A stretch of 64,000 nucleotides of DNA from Bacteroidia bacterium. GTDB taxonomy: Bacteria; Bacteroidota; Bacteroidia; Cytophagales; JAAEPT01. Shown here piece after piece: positions 53,222-61,441 of this stretch. Within the stretch, counting starts at the first letter, position 1. Each line of letters starts with the position of its first letter. The DNA is taken from NCBI GenBank assembly GCA_030431525.1, contig JAUIJC010000016.1:39581-103580 (forward strand), written 5' to 3'. Below the pieces are notes generated by a model. The model was not told the DNA's origin. It saw only the letters and a program-made list of their open reading frames with translations, and did no database searches. Made by a program: the position numbers and the translations under genes.

Positions 53222-53740
53222 ATGATTGAGATTCTATTCTACATATTTGGTGGATTGACCGTGTTGGGCGCCTTGGGTGTGTTGCTGAATAGCAATGTGT
53301 TGCATGCGGCTTTATCGCTATTGGCAAGTCTGCTTGGAGTTGCTGCCCTTTATGTGTTGGCGGGAGCGGATTTCTTGGCGGTGACCCAAATCATGGTGTA
53401 TGTCGGTGGGGTGTTGGTCTTGGTGATGTTCGGCATCATGCTGACCAAACGAACTGCTGAGACGCAAGTTGCTAAATCTGGTTTGATTAGGAATCTGCTG
53501 GGATGGCTTGTGGGAATTGGCCTGTTTGCATTCCTATTTATGGGTATTGTGGAGTTGAATGGAATCTCTCCGCAATTGCTCAAAGCTGATACATTGGATA
53601 AGCCAACGACTATTTATGAGTTGGGTGGCGCTTTGATGAGTCGCCATCTATTGCCTTTCGAGGTGTTGGCCGTGTTGCTGTTGGTGGCTTTGATTGCTGC
53701 GGTTTATGTGGCGGGAAGGATTGGAGAAAAAGAAGGCTGA
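53222..53740 (+). CDS. nuoJ: NADH-quinone oxidoreductase subunit J
   Basis: A 172-residue membrane subunit with about five helices. The conserved 'VLAGADFLAVTQIMVYVGGVLVLVMFGIML' (about 43-72) is characteristic. The C-terminal helix follows 'LLPFEVLAVLLLVALIAAVYVAG'. Start ATG at 53222. It precedes a foreign-looking TPR gene, unlike the usual direct join to nuoK. Confidence 0.93.
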   Translation: MIEILFYIFGGLTVLGALGVLLNSNVLHAALSLLASLLGVAALYVLAGADFLAVTQIMVYVGGVLVLVMFGIMLTKRTAETQVAKSGLIRNLLGWLVGIGLFAFLFMGIVELNGISPQLLKADTLDKPTTIYELGGALMSRHLLPFEVLAVLLLVALIAAVYVAGRIGEKEG

Positions 53741-53754
53741 GTGCTGAATTGGAA

Positions 53755-54366
53755 ATGAGGATGGAGGTTCAAGGATTAGTTAAAAAATATCGCTCAATTC
53801 ATTTAGGGGATTTTGAGGGTTTGGTATCCTTTTATGAGGAACATAAACTCTTTCTAAATCATCTTTCCTCAAAAAATGATGGCGATTTTTCTTTAGCTAT
53901 TGAAATCCTCTCTAATTCAGTAACAAGTCTCTATTCTTTGGGCAGATATTCTGAAGTAATAGATCAGGGGGAGAAGAACCTGAAACTATTGGAAGAACAG
54001 GCTGATCAGAGTTTTGAAAAATGGAAAGGGGCAAACATCAAGAATGTAGGTTTCTCTTGGTATGGTAAGGAGGATTATAGGCGGGCTTTTCCCTATTTGA
54101 GAGAGGCAGTGAAGAATTTTCCGAAGGATGAAAATTTGATTTTGTTTTTGAAGGATTGCATTTCAAAGCAGTATCGAAAAAAGTATCAAGCAGTTGAAGC
54201 CATAGGTTTTATTCTTGGTGCTCTCTGCCTTTTGTATGAGGAGAATTTATCCTTGTTAATATTTTCAGGTTTAGTTGCAACCAGTCTTTTAATGTTGACA
54301 TTTCCCTTTTTCCATAAACGAAGGTTCAAGAAGAAGGTGATGCAGGATTTAGGTTTGAATGACTGA
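53755..54366 (+). CDS. TPR-like membrane protein inserted within the nuo operon
   Basis: About 203 residues from the ATG at 53755 (a TTG at 53749 and an ATG at 53761 are alternatives). The first 140 residues look like TPR helices ('LSNSVTSLYSLGRYSEVIDQGEKNLKLLEEQ', 'YRRAFPYLREAVKNFPKDENLILFL'), and two hydrophobic helices end the protein (about 152-166 and 172-190). Base composition is AT-richer than the nuo genes. Its stop overlaps the nuoK start (ATGACTGA), so it is translationally coupled. Not a known complex I subunit; a recent insertion or assembly factor are both possible. Confidence 0.6.
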   Translation: MRMEVQGLVKKYRSIHLGDFEGLVSFYEEHKLFLNHLSSKNDGDFSLAIEILSNSVTSLYSLGRYSEVIDQGEKNLKLLEEQADQSFEKWKGANIKNVGFSWYGKEDYRRAFPYLREAVKNFPKDENLILFLKDCISKQYRKKYQAVEAIGFILGALCLLYEENLSLLIFSGLVATSLLMLTFPFFHKRRFKKKVMQDLGLND

Positions 54367-54658
54367 ATACTATCTATATATCGCGGCAGCGCTGTTTTGC
54401 ATAGGCTTGATGACCATTATGCTTCGCCGAAATGTGATTTCGGTGTTGATGGGCATTGAGCTGATGTTGAATGCGGCCAATCTAAATCTGGTGGCCTTTT
54501 CGCAGCAGGATCAGCAGTTCCATGACGGGCAGATGTTCGCCATGTTCGTGATTGTGATTGCGGCAGCTGAAGCAGCGGTGGCGCTGGCTATTGTACTTAA
54601 AATGGTGCGCACCTTCAGAACGACGAATGTAGATGAAGTAAAGAGCTTGAAGGGGTAA
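54359..54658 (+). CDS. nuoK: NADH-quinone oxidoreductase subunit K
   Basis: A 99-residue subunit with three helices and the usual 'ALFCIGLMTIMLRRNVISVLMGIELMLNAANLNLVAF' core, including the conserved Glu in GIELML. Start at ATG 54359, overlapping the preceding stop. One of the antiporter-like proton-channel neighbours of complex I. Confidence 0.95.
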   Translation: MTEYYLYIAAALFCIGLMTIMLRRNVISVLMGIELMLNAANLNLVAFSQQDQQFHDGQMFAMFVIVIAAAEAAVALAIVLKMVRTFRTTNVDEVKSLKG

Positions 54659-54675
54659 TCCTTTAGCATTGACGA

Positions 54676-56883
54676 ATGGATTTGGCTTTTGACATAGTAA
54701 CAAAATTGGCGGCTGGGGTGCTGTTGACACCTTTGGCCATCTTCCTGTTCCTGATTCTTTTGGGAAGGAAGGTGAACCGTTATCGGGGCATATTGGCAGC
54801 GGTGATGATGTTTGCCTGTTTTGTGACTTCCTGTGTGGTTTTTTCAGAAACTTGGGATGTGCAGGCGCACCATGCCCGCTGGGAATGGTTTACGGTTGGC
54901 ACAAAGTCCATGACTGTCGGTTTGTTGGTAGATAATCTGACGGCCTTCATGATGGTGATGGTGACCTTGGTTTCCTTCTTGGTCCATCTGTTTTCCATCG
55001 AGTATTTGCGAGGAGAGCAACACTTTGAGAAATACTTCGCCTATTTGGGGCTGTTTACTTTTTCCATGCTGGGTATTCTCTTGTCGGACAATCTGTTTTC
55101 GATGTTCGTTTTCTGGGAGCTGGCGGGTCTTTCATCCTATTTGTTGATTGGCTTTTGGTTCAAAAAACCAAGTGCTGTACATGCCAATAAGAAGGCCTTC
55201 TTGGTCAACAAAGTCGGTGACATCGGCTTTTTGGTTGGGCTGTTGGTATTCTGGGCATTCTTCGGAACCCTTGATTTGGCGGAGTTGAAAACGATGGTTC
55301 AGGGAAGTTCTGTGGAGTGGCTGGCCAACAATCATTTCTGGTATGTGGTGGGTTGCTTGGGGCTGTTCCTTGGTTGTGTGGGTAAGTCGGCGCAATTTCC
55401 ATTACAGATTTGGTTGCCCAATGCCATGGAGGGTCCGACACCTGTTTCGGCCTTGATGCACGCGGCAACCATGGTGGCGGCGGGTGTTTATTTGCTGGCC
55501 CGTGTTTTTGTTTTCTTGCCGTCCGAGGTGTTGATGCTGATTGCTTTTATTGGTGCGATTACCGCCTTTATGGGTGGGGTGGCGGCCATGGGGCAGAATG
55601 ATATCAAGCGTGTCTTGGCCTTTTCCACCATTTCCCAATTGGGCTATATGGTGATGGCGATGGGCGTTCAGGCCTATGAAGCGGCTTTGTTCCACTTGTT
55701 GACTCACGCCTTCTTTAAAGCCTGTTTGTTCTTGGGTGCTGGTGCTGTGATTGATACCATGCACATGTTTGAGCATCGCTTGGAAGAGGAAGGGTATGAT
55801 TTGGGTGAAGACTTCGACCCGCAGGACATGCGCCTGATGGGTGGCCTGTGGAAGAAGAACCCTGTGAACTTTATCACCTATATGGTGGCGGCGGCTTCTC
55901 TGGCTGGCTTGCCGTTCTTCTCTGGTTTCCTTTCCAAAGATTTGATTTTGCTCAGAGCATGGTCTTGGGCAACTGACTATTCTGATGGAGCATTTTCCTT
56001 GCTTCATGTGGTTCCATTGCTTGGATTTGCCACGGTGTTCTTGACAGCATTTTACATGGGGCGTCAAGTGTTCTTGGTGTTTTTCGGAGAGTTCCGATTT
56101 GAAAAACTGCTCGATAAGTTTGCTGGGACATCCAAGTTCGTGGCACATAAGCCTTTGTTGATGCGGATTCCCGTCATTATTCTTAGTGTTTTGTCCTTGG
56201 GGCTAGTGTTTTCTTGGAGCAATCCATTCTCCGCGGATGCCAGCTGGTTCCTGAAAACATTCCAACAGCCTTTTTCCATTGTCCCTGGATTTGCCTTGAG
56301 CCAAAAGGAGCATTTTGGAAGAATCAATGAATTGGCGCATCACCTTCATTGGCCTGCCACCATTTGGTCGATTGGGTTAGTGTTGGTAGGCATTGGCCTT
56401 TCTTATATGGCCTATATGAAGAATGGGTCGGTGCATCGCATCCAAAAGGATTTCTCGAACACCAATAATTTGGTGGTGAAAGTATCAAGAAACAACTGGT
56501 ACTTGGATGAGCTGTATTACAAGTTTGTGGTTTATCCATTTGCCTCTATGGCCAAGAGTTTCGCTGTATTCGACCGGAAAGTGGTAAACGGAGTGGCAGA
56601 GTTACCCGTTGGCCTTTCCCTTGGATTGAGCAGAATTGGTGGCTGGTTTGACAAGAATGTGGTGGATTGGTTGGTGAATTTGGTCGGTTACAAAAATGTC
56701 ATTATCGGAGTTGTCTTGGCTTGGTGGGATAAGGCCGTGGTTGATGGTTTGGTCCGCTTGTCAGCATTGTTGAGTAAGCTGGTAGGTCATATCGGCAGTT
56801 CTGTACAAGGCGGAAAAATTCAGCAATACTTTGTTGCTTCAATGGTTGGTGGGGCCTTGTTGATTGCCCTGTTGGTTTGGTAG
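54676..56883 (+). CDS. nuoL: NADH-quinone oxidoreductase subunit L
   Basis: A 735-residue antiporter-like subunit. 'FWELAGLSSYLLIGFW' (about 138-153), 'LHAATMVAAGVYLLARV' near 262-280 and 'KRVLAFSTISQLGYMVMA' near 312-330 are hallmark regions; the long lateral helix is expected in the C-terminal third. It pumps protons in complex I. Length is normal for a NuoL with an extended C-terminus (family 610-750). A heptamer array follows before nuoM. Confidence 0.96.
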   Translation: MDLAFDIVTKLAAGVLLTPLAIFLFLILLGRKVNRYRGILAAVMMFACFVTSCVVFSETWDVQAHHARWEWFTVGTKSMTVGLLVDNLTAFMMVMVTLVSFLVHLFSIEYLRGEQHFEKYFAYLGLFTFSMLGILLSDNLFSMFVFWELAGLSSYLLIGFWFKKPSAVHANKKAFLVNKVGDIGFLVGLLVFWAFFGTLDLAELKTMVQGSSVEWLANNHFWYVVGCLGLFLGCVGKSAQFPLQIWLPNAMEGPTPVSALMHAATMVAAGVYLLARVFVFLPSEVLMLIAFIGAITAFMGGVAAMGQNDIKRVLAFSTISQLGYMVMAMGVQAYEAALFHLLTHAFFKACLFLGAGAVIDTMHMFEHRLEEEGYDLGEDFDPQDMRLMGGLWKKNPVNFITYMVAAASLAGLPFFSGFLSKDLILLRAWSWATDYSDGAFSLLHVVPLLGFATVFLTAFYMGRQVFLVFFGEFRFEKLLDKFAGTSKFVAHKPLLMRIPVIILSVLSLGLVFSWSNPFSADASWFLKTFQQPFSIVPGFALSQKEHFGRINELAHHLHWPATIWSIGLVLVGIGLSYMAYMKNGSVHRIQKDFSNTNNLVVKVSRNNWYLDELYYKFVVYPFASMAKSFAVFDRKVVNGVAELPVGLSLGLSRIGGWFDKNVVDWLVNLVGYKNVIIGVVLAWWDKAVVDGLVRLSALLSKLVGHIGSSVQGGKIQQYFVASMVGGALLIALLVW

Positions 56884-56891
56884 AAGGAGTA

Positions 56892-56958
56892 CAATGTATC
56901 AAGGATCAAGTATGATGACGGCTGTCTTTATACTTGATACATGATACCTAATACATAA
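56892..56958. repeat. heptamer repeat array (GTATCAA type) between nuoL and nuoM
   Basis: Left arm GTATCAA-GGATCAA-GTATGAT, right arm ATACTTG-ATACATG-ATACCTA-ATACATA, period 7 and inverted, in the 82-base spacer. Confidence 0.75.
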
Positions 56959-56965
56959 ATAGAGA

Positions 56966-58645
56966 ATGAATCATTTGCTTACGCTTGTCACGTTTTTCCC
57001 TTTGTTGGCGCTTGTGGTGGCGCTCCTCGTTCCTGGTGGAAAGAAGGGATTGTTCAAGTACATCGCCCTTGCGGGTGTCGGTGGCCAGATGGTCCTTTCG
57101 TGTTTGTTGCTTGGTGCCTATAAGCTTGGTGAAGGTTTCCGTGGGGTGAACTTGCAGGGCGAGTTTCAGTTGGTTGAAAAGTACGACTGGATTCGTTTCA
57201 AGGTAGGTGAGTGGGGTGTATTCTCTGCGGATTATTTCTTGGGTGTTGATGGCATCAACATTCTTCTGGTGGTGTTGAGTGCCTTTGTTTTGTTGGTTGG
57301 TGTGATTTCCTCTTGGAATATCAAGAAGAACGAGAAGGCTTATTTCGCGCTTTATCTCTTGCTCTCCACCACGGTTGTTGGCTGTTTCGTGTCGCTCGAT
57401 TTGTTGCTGTTCTTCATTTTCTTTGAGTTCATGCTCTTGCCGATGTATTTCTTGATTGGCATTTGGGGTGGAGACCGAAGGGAATATGCGGCCATCAAGT
57501 TTTTCCTTTATACACTATTCGGTTCCGTCTTCATTCTCATTGTGATGATTGGGCTCTACAATTCAGTCATTGATCCTTTGGAGACCGCCAAAATGATGGG
57601 CTTTGCTGGTGCCGATGCGGTGAGTAAGGTTCAGGAGCTGTTGGCGCAAGGATTGGTTCCAAAAGACAAGTTGGTTCATACCTTCAATATGGTGGCCATG
57701 ATGGACAAGGCGAACTACTTGCCGGATTCCATCTTGGGCTTTTCCAAGGATTCAGCGATGATCTTCGGGCATTCTGCTCGCGGTTTGGCTTTCTTGGCCA
57801 TGTTCATCGGTTTCGGAATCAAATTGCCGATTGTCCCTTTCCACACTTGGTTGCCGGATGCCCACGTGGAGGCGCCAACGCCAATTTCTGTTGTGTTGGC
57901 TGGTATCCTCTTGAAGATTGGTGGATACGGAATGATTCGCTTGGTGTATGGCATTTTCCCTGATGCGGGAACGCAATATGTTTGGATCGTGTCATTAGTC
58001 GCTATGATTACCATTGTCTATGGTGGTTATCTGGCGTTGGGCATGAGCGATTTGAAGAAGCTGATTGCGTATTCGTCTGTATCTCACATGGGTTTTGTGA
58101 TATTGGGAATCGCATCATACAGCGCAGAAGGCGTGAGTGGTGCGATCTATCAAATGGTTAGCCATGGTATTATTTCTCCAATGTTGTTCTTGGCGGCCGG
58201 AGTAATTTATGATCGTACGCATGACCGCCAGATTGATAGTTTCCGTGGCTTGGCTGAAAAAATGCCAGCTTATACCGCAATGGTTACGGTCGCGTTTTTC
58301 GCTTCTTTGGGACTGCCTGGATTCTCAGGGTTTATTTCCGAGGTGTTTGTTTTCCTTGGAGCCTTTGGGGCGGAGGAGTTGGTGCCACGTTGGATGGTAT
58401 TGATTTCCTTGCTCGGATTGCTTTTGGGAGCAGGTTATTATTTGTGGACCCTTCAGCGCATGTTCTTTGGACCATATTGGATCAAGCGTGAGGCTTGGAC
58501 CAATGGTTTGTCTGATTTGACAGGTAGGGAGTATTTGATGCTGGTGCCACTTGGGCTTTTGGCCTTGGTGATGGGAATTTTCCCAAGCTTGGTGTTGGAT
58601 TACATCAACCCAGCGGTTAACCAGTTTGTGGCGCTTTTGCGTTAA
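56966..58645 (+). CDS. nuoM: NADH-quinone oxidoreductase subunit M
   Basis: A 559-residue antiporter-like subunit. Conserved regions: 'FIFFEFMLLPMYFLIGIWGG' (about 150), 'FHTWLPDAHVEAPTPISVVLAGILLKIGGYGMIR' (about 293-326) and 'LIAYSSVSHMGFVILGIASY' (about 365). Start ATG at 56966. This is the last complex I gene in the window: the usual nuoN is not present after it; a lipoprotein gene follows. Confidence 0.96.
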   Translation: MNHLLTLVTFFPLLALVVALLVPGGKKGLFKYIALAGVGGQMVLSCLLLGAYKLGEGFRGVNLQGEFQLVEKYDWIRFKVGEWGVFSADYFLGVDGINILLVVLSAFVLLVGVISSWNIKKNEKAYFALYLLLSTTVVGCFVSLDLLLFFIFFEFMLLPMYFLIGIWGGDRREYAAIKFFLYTLFGSVFILIVMIGLYNSVIDPLETAKMMGFAGADAVSKVQELLAQGLVPKDKLVHTFNMVAMMDKANYLPDSILGFSKDSAMIFGHSARGLAFLAMFIGFGIKLPIVPFHTWLPDAHVEAPTPISVVLAGILLKIGGYGMIRLVYGIFPDAGTQYVWIVSLVAMITIVYGGYLALGMSDLKKLIAYSSVSHMGFVILGIASYSAEGVSGAIYQMVSHGIISPMLFLAAGVIYDRTHDRQIDSFRGLAEKMPAYTAMVTVAFFASLGLPGFSGFISEVFVFLGAFGAEELVPRWMVLISLLGLLLGAGYYLWTLQRMFFGPYWIKREAWTNGLSDLTGREYLMLVPLGLLALVMGIFPSLVLDYINPAVNQFVALLR

Positions 58646-58658
58646 TTTTTATTGTGTC

Positions 58659-58708
58659 AATTATCAAGTATCAAGTATCACCATCTTTGGTGAACTTGAT
58701 ACTTGTTT
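58659..58708. repeat. heptamer repeat array (AAGTATC type) after nuoM
   Basis: ATCAAGT-ATCAAGT-ATCACC then, after a short loop, GGTGAACTTGATACTTG in inverse. It may act as an end-of-operon stem. Confidence 0.75.
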
Positions 58709-58730
58709 CATTTTAGACTTTTGAGGGCTT

Positions 58731-59621
58731 ATGCGTTTTAAGATTTTTTTAGGAACCGTTCTCTTGGGATTGATGGTAATGTCCTGTGGCGAGAACCAGC
58801 ATGAGGGAAAGGGTGAATCAATCACCCAGGATTCATCGACTGTTGAGGCACCCATCACTAAGCCAGCACCAACGTTTCAGGTAAAGCAATTTTCTGCCTC
58901 CCAAAAAGTAGACTGTGGTCAGTTAAAAGAATGTGTGAGTGTAGACCTCTCTGTGGTTGTTTTGGAGGAAGATGGTTATACCGCTTCTGAAAAAATCAAC
59001 GAGCAACTCTACAGCTTTAAGCACTTTCAGGATCGAGTATCTGCTGACTCCCTTTTTATTATTTCCCATGCGGATTCTGCCAAGGCATTATTAGGGCAGG
59101 TTGTTGATAATTATGTGGCTCACTCAAAAAATGAGGTAGCTGAAGAACAGCGATTTGCAGAGAATCCTACCAGACGGTCTTGGGAGGAAAGTTACCTTCT
59201 TTTGATGGCGGATGATTCCTTGGTTTCAGTGACCCAGTCATTTAATGAATATACTGGTGGCGCCCACGGCTATTTTGGGGTCAACCATTTCAATTTTGAC
59301 CGAAAAACTGGGGAACAGATTCCCTTTGAGAATATTGTTTTAGACACCTCGGCGTTTCTTCATTTATGTGAGGCAAATGTTCGAAGTCAATTACAGATAA
59401 CAGGCGAGGCCTCACTCCAAGATCAGGGCTTGTTTAGCAATACCTTGCCCTTGACAAAAAATATTGGGCTGTCACTTAATGGCATGGAGGTTTATTATGG
59501 GCTCTATGAACTTGGTCCCTATGCCATGGGGGCGGTTGAATTCACCATTCCTTATGACTCCCTTGAGGGCGTTTTGAACCCAAAGATTTTGGGTAATGTT
59601 CTTAAAGATGTTGAACAATAG
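58731..59621 (+). CDS. DUF3298/DUF4163-like lipoprotein
   Basis: A 296-residue lipoprotein (signal VMSC, Cys about 19). After a Ser/Thr/Pro linker, the region about 60-290 follows the DUF4163-DUF3298 layout: 'YTASEKINEQLYSFKHFQ' and 'LVSVTQSFNEYTGGAHGYFGVNHFNFDRKTGEQIPFENIVLDTS' (the latter with the family's TGGAHG motif), then 'LSLNGMEVYYGLYELGPYAMGAVEFTIPY'. Such proteins are usually RsiV-like or cell-wall related; function unknown. Not linked to complex I. Confidence 0.82.
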   Translation: MRFKIFLGTVLLGLMVMSCGENQHEGKGESITQDSSTVEAPITKPAPTFQVKQFSASQKVDCGQLKECVSVDLSVVVLEEDGYTASEKINEQLYSFKHFQDRVSADSLFIISHADSAKALLGQVVDNYVAHSKNEVAEEQRFAENPTRRSWEESYLLLMADDSLVSVTQSFNEYTGGAHGYFGVNHFNFDRKTGEQIPFENIVLDTSAFLHLCEANVRSQLQITGEASLQDQGLFSNTLPLTKNIGLSLNGMEVYYGLYELGPYAMGAVEFTIPYDSLEGVLNPKILGNVLKDVEQ

Positions 59622-59655
59622 AAATCATGTACAAAGTGAAAAGGCCTGTGGCGAA

Positions 59656-59712
59656 GCTTCTCTGAGTATTGAGGGACTTGTGTCGGGGTCCTACGCTGGG
59701 TACTCAGAAAGC
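59656..59712 (+). promoter_or_regulatory. hairpin directly before the DUF445 start codon
   Basis: GCTT-C-TCTGAGTA pairs with TACTCAGA-AAGC, with an inner stem AGGGAC/GGTCCT. It ends three bases before the ATG at 59715, so it could hide the ribosome start region. No U-tract. Confidence 0.45.
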
Positions 59713-59714
59713 AT

Positions 59715-60323
59715 ATGTTAAGTTATAGTTTACCATTTATCGCAGCCCTGACTGGATGGATTACCAACTGGATAGCTATCAAGATGCTGTTCCATCCCAA
59801 GAAACCCATTAACATCTTGGGGATTACCATTCAGGGGATCTTTCCAAAACGTCAAAAGGCCTTGGCCATGAGCATTGGTGGATTGGTAAGTAAAGAGCTG
59901 TTCTCCATTGAGGACATGAAAAAGGGGTTCCAAAATCCAGAACATTTGGAGCCAGTCTATGCCATTTTGGATGCCAAGTTGGATAAGTTCCTAAAGGAAA
60001 AACTACCGGCGGCCATGCCGATGCTTTCCATGTTTATGGGTGATAAAGCCATCGGGAAAGTGAAGGAAGTACTCAGTAAAGAGTTCCGTGAGTCGCTCCC
60101 TGATATGATCAATACCTTCACCGAAAACATGGAGAAGGACATGGATATTGAAAAGATTGTCACTGAAAAGGTGGAAAGCTTCTCTTTGGAAAAATTGGAG
60201 GCGGTGCTTTACACCATCATGAGCAAGGAGTTCAAATTCATTGAGGTGGTGGGAGCCGTGCTTGGTTTCTTGATCGGAGTGATTCAGGTGGCTTTGGTGA
60301 AGTTGGAGGCAGGTAGTTTCTAA
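59715..60323 (+). CDS. DUF445 family membrane protein
   Basis: A 202-residue DUF445 protein: 'ALTGWITNWIAIKMLFHPKKPINILGITIQGIFPKRQKALA' (about 10-50) is the conserved start, a helical middle follows, and a C-terminal hydrophobic segment 'VVGAVLGFLIGVIQVAL' (about 178-194) suggests membrane anchoring. The family is found in many bacteria with unknown function. A hairpin ends 3 nt before its ATG, and a strong terminator follows. Confidence 0.85.
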   Translation: MLSYSLPFIAALTGWITNWIAIKMLFHPKKPINILGITIQGIFPKRQKALAMSIGGLVSKELFSIEDMKKGFQNPEHLEPVYAILDAKLDKFLKEKLPAAMPMLSMFMGDKAIGKVKEVLSKEFRESLPDMINTFTENMEKDMDIEKIVTEKVESFSLEKLEAVLYTIMSKEFKFIEVVGAVLGFLIGVIQVALVKLEAGSF

Positions 60324-60343
60324 AGCCCGATATTTATAAATAC

Positions 60344-60388
60344 AAAAGCGGATTGTCCATATAGTTGGGCAATCCGCTTTTCGTTTTT
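60344..60388 (+). terminator. terminator after the DUF445 gene
   Basis: AAAAGCGGATTGTCC pairs with GGGCAATCCGCTTTT (with a G-U pair), followed by CGTTTTTT. The A-run on the other side allows use by the converging gene too. Confidence 0.85.
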
Positions 60389-60397
60389 TGAGCTATT

Positions 60398-61333
60398 CTA
60401 AGCCACTTTTTTTAATGGTGATTTGACAAGGAGATTTTCATCAATCAAATCCAAGATTTTCGCATCCACCTCCATATCAAACTTGCGACCGAACAATTTA
60501 TGGGCTCCCAAATTAGCCAATTCCTTTAGGTCCTTTTCTGTAAAATGCACCGGGTGAGCCGAATGTTCCTTGGGCCATCTTAGATGGAGTACAAGTTCTG
60601 AATCAAGGGAATTGATAACATGCTCTTTCCCACAATTCATTAGCACGGTTTGAAAGAACATCTCATCTGGAGCCATAGTGTGGCGGTATGCCTTGATGAT
60701 TTCGGGATGCTCTTGCACATATTCCAAAATGGCCAGCATTGCCATTCGGTTGATGGCAAAGTATTGTTCTCCGCGATATGGTTTAATCTTGGATGGAAAT
60801 TTCCTTTTTGGTGAAAGTACTAATCGGAAGACTTTGTCCAAACAAGTCCGCAACAAGGAAGGTTGCTGAGGGTTCATTGGGTATTCAAAGATTTTATTAC
60901 GGACGTAGAAGTAGTACTTTTCAATCCGTGGAAACCCGCCTTGTTCCCAATTTTTATAGGGCATAGGCGTGTGGTCAATGAAGTTTTTCTCCCAATTCAC
61001 CCCAAAGAATTCCCTGATTTCCTCATTGGTCTTTAAAGGATAATCCAAGCCACTCATCAGCACGATACGGTCATGATGTGTGGAATCTTGGGCGATGGCC
61101 TCGAAACCGTTGAGGGTGGCTTTGATCGTGGCAAAACTTCCCCATGCGCTCCGTTCCCTTTTCACGAAGGTGACTTTCCGTTTCAGTCCTTCAACCGCGT
61201 TTTTGAAAGGTTCTATGGCCTGCTTTTTATCTATATGGATAAAGAAACGAACGTTTTTGTCACCAAGTCGGCGCACGAGTCGCCCTAATTGTTCTGGGTT
61301 TTTGTAGGCTAAAATGAGATATGCGAGATTCAT
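60398..61333 (-). CDS. GT14 (core-2/I-branching) glycosyltransferase family protein
   Basis: A 311-residue enzyme. 'LAYLILAYKNPEQLGRLVRRL' opens the family fold, 'VRFFIHIDKK' and 'IVLMSGLDYPLKTNEEI' are the core-2/I-branching signatures, and 'RGEQYFAINRMAMLAIL' and 'TMAPDEMFFQTVLMN' complete it. No signal peptide; usually such bacterial GT14 enzymes add N-acetylhexosamine or xylose branches to surface glycans. It lies next to a sugar aminotransferase gene, suggesting a surface polysaccharide locus. The ATG is at 61333. Confidence 0.87.
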   Translation of the reverse strand: MNLAYLILAYKNPEQLGRLVRRLGDKNVRFFIHIDKKQAIEPFKNAVEGLKRKVTFVKRERSAWGSFATIKATLNGFEAIAQDSTHHDRIVLMSGLDYPLKTNEEIREFFGVNWEKNFIDHTPMPYKNWEQGGFPRIEKYYFYVRNKIFEYPMNPQQPSLLRTCLDKVFRLVLSPKRKFPSKIKPYRGEQYFAINRMAMLAILEYVQEHPEIIKAYRHTMAPDEMFFQTVLMNCGKEHVINSLDSELVLHLRWPKEHSAHPVHFTEKDLKELANLGAHKLFGRKFDMEVDAKILDLIDENLLVKSPLKKVA

Positions 61334-61441
61334 TTCGCGCTGGGTTTAGGTGATGTGGCACCCCAATGCCTCCTATTCCAGACGTGGTTGAAAGAATTCC
61401 CTTTTTCAAAGACCCGCAACAAAAAGGGAAGTTGTGGTTGT

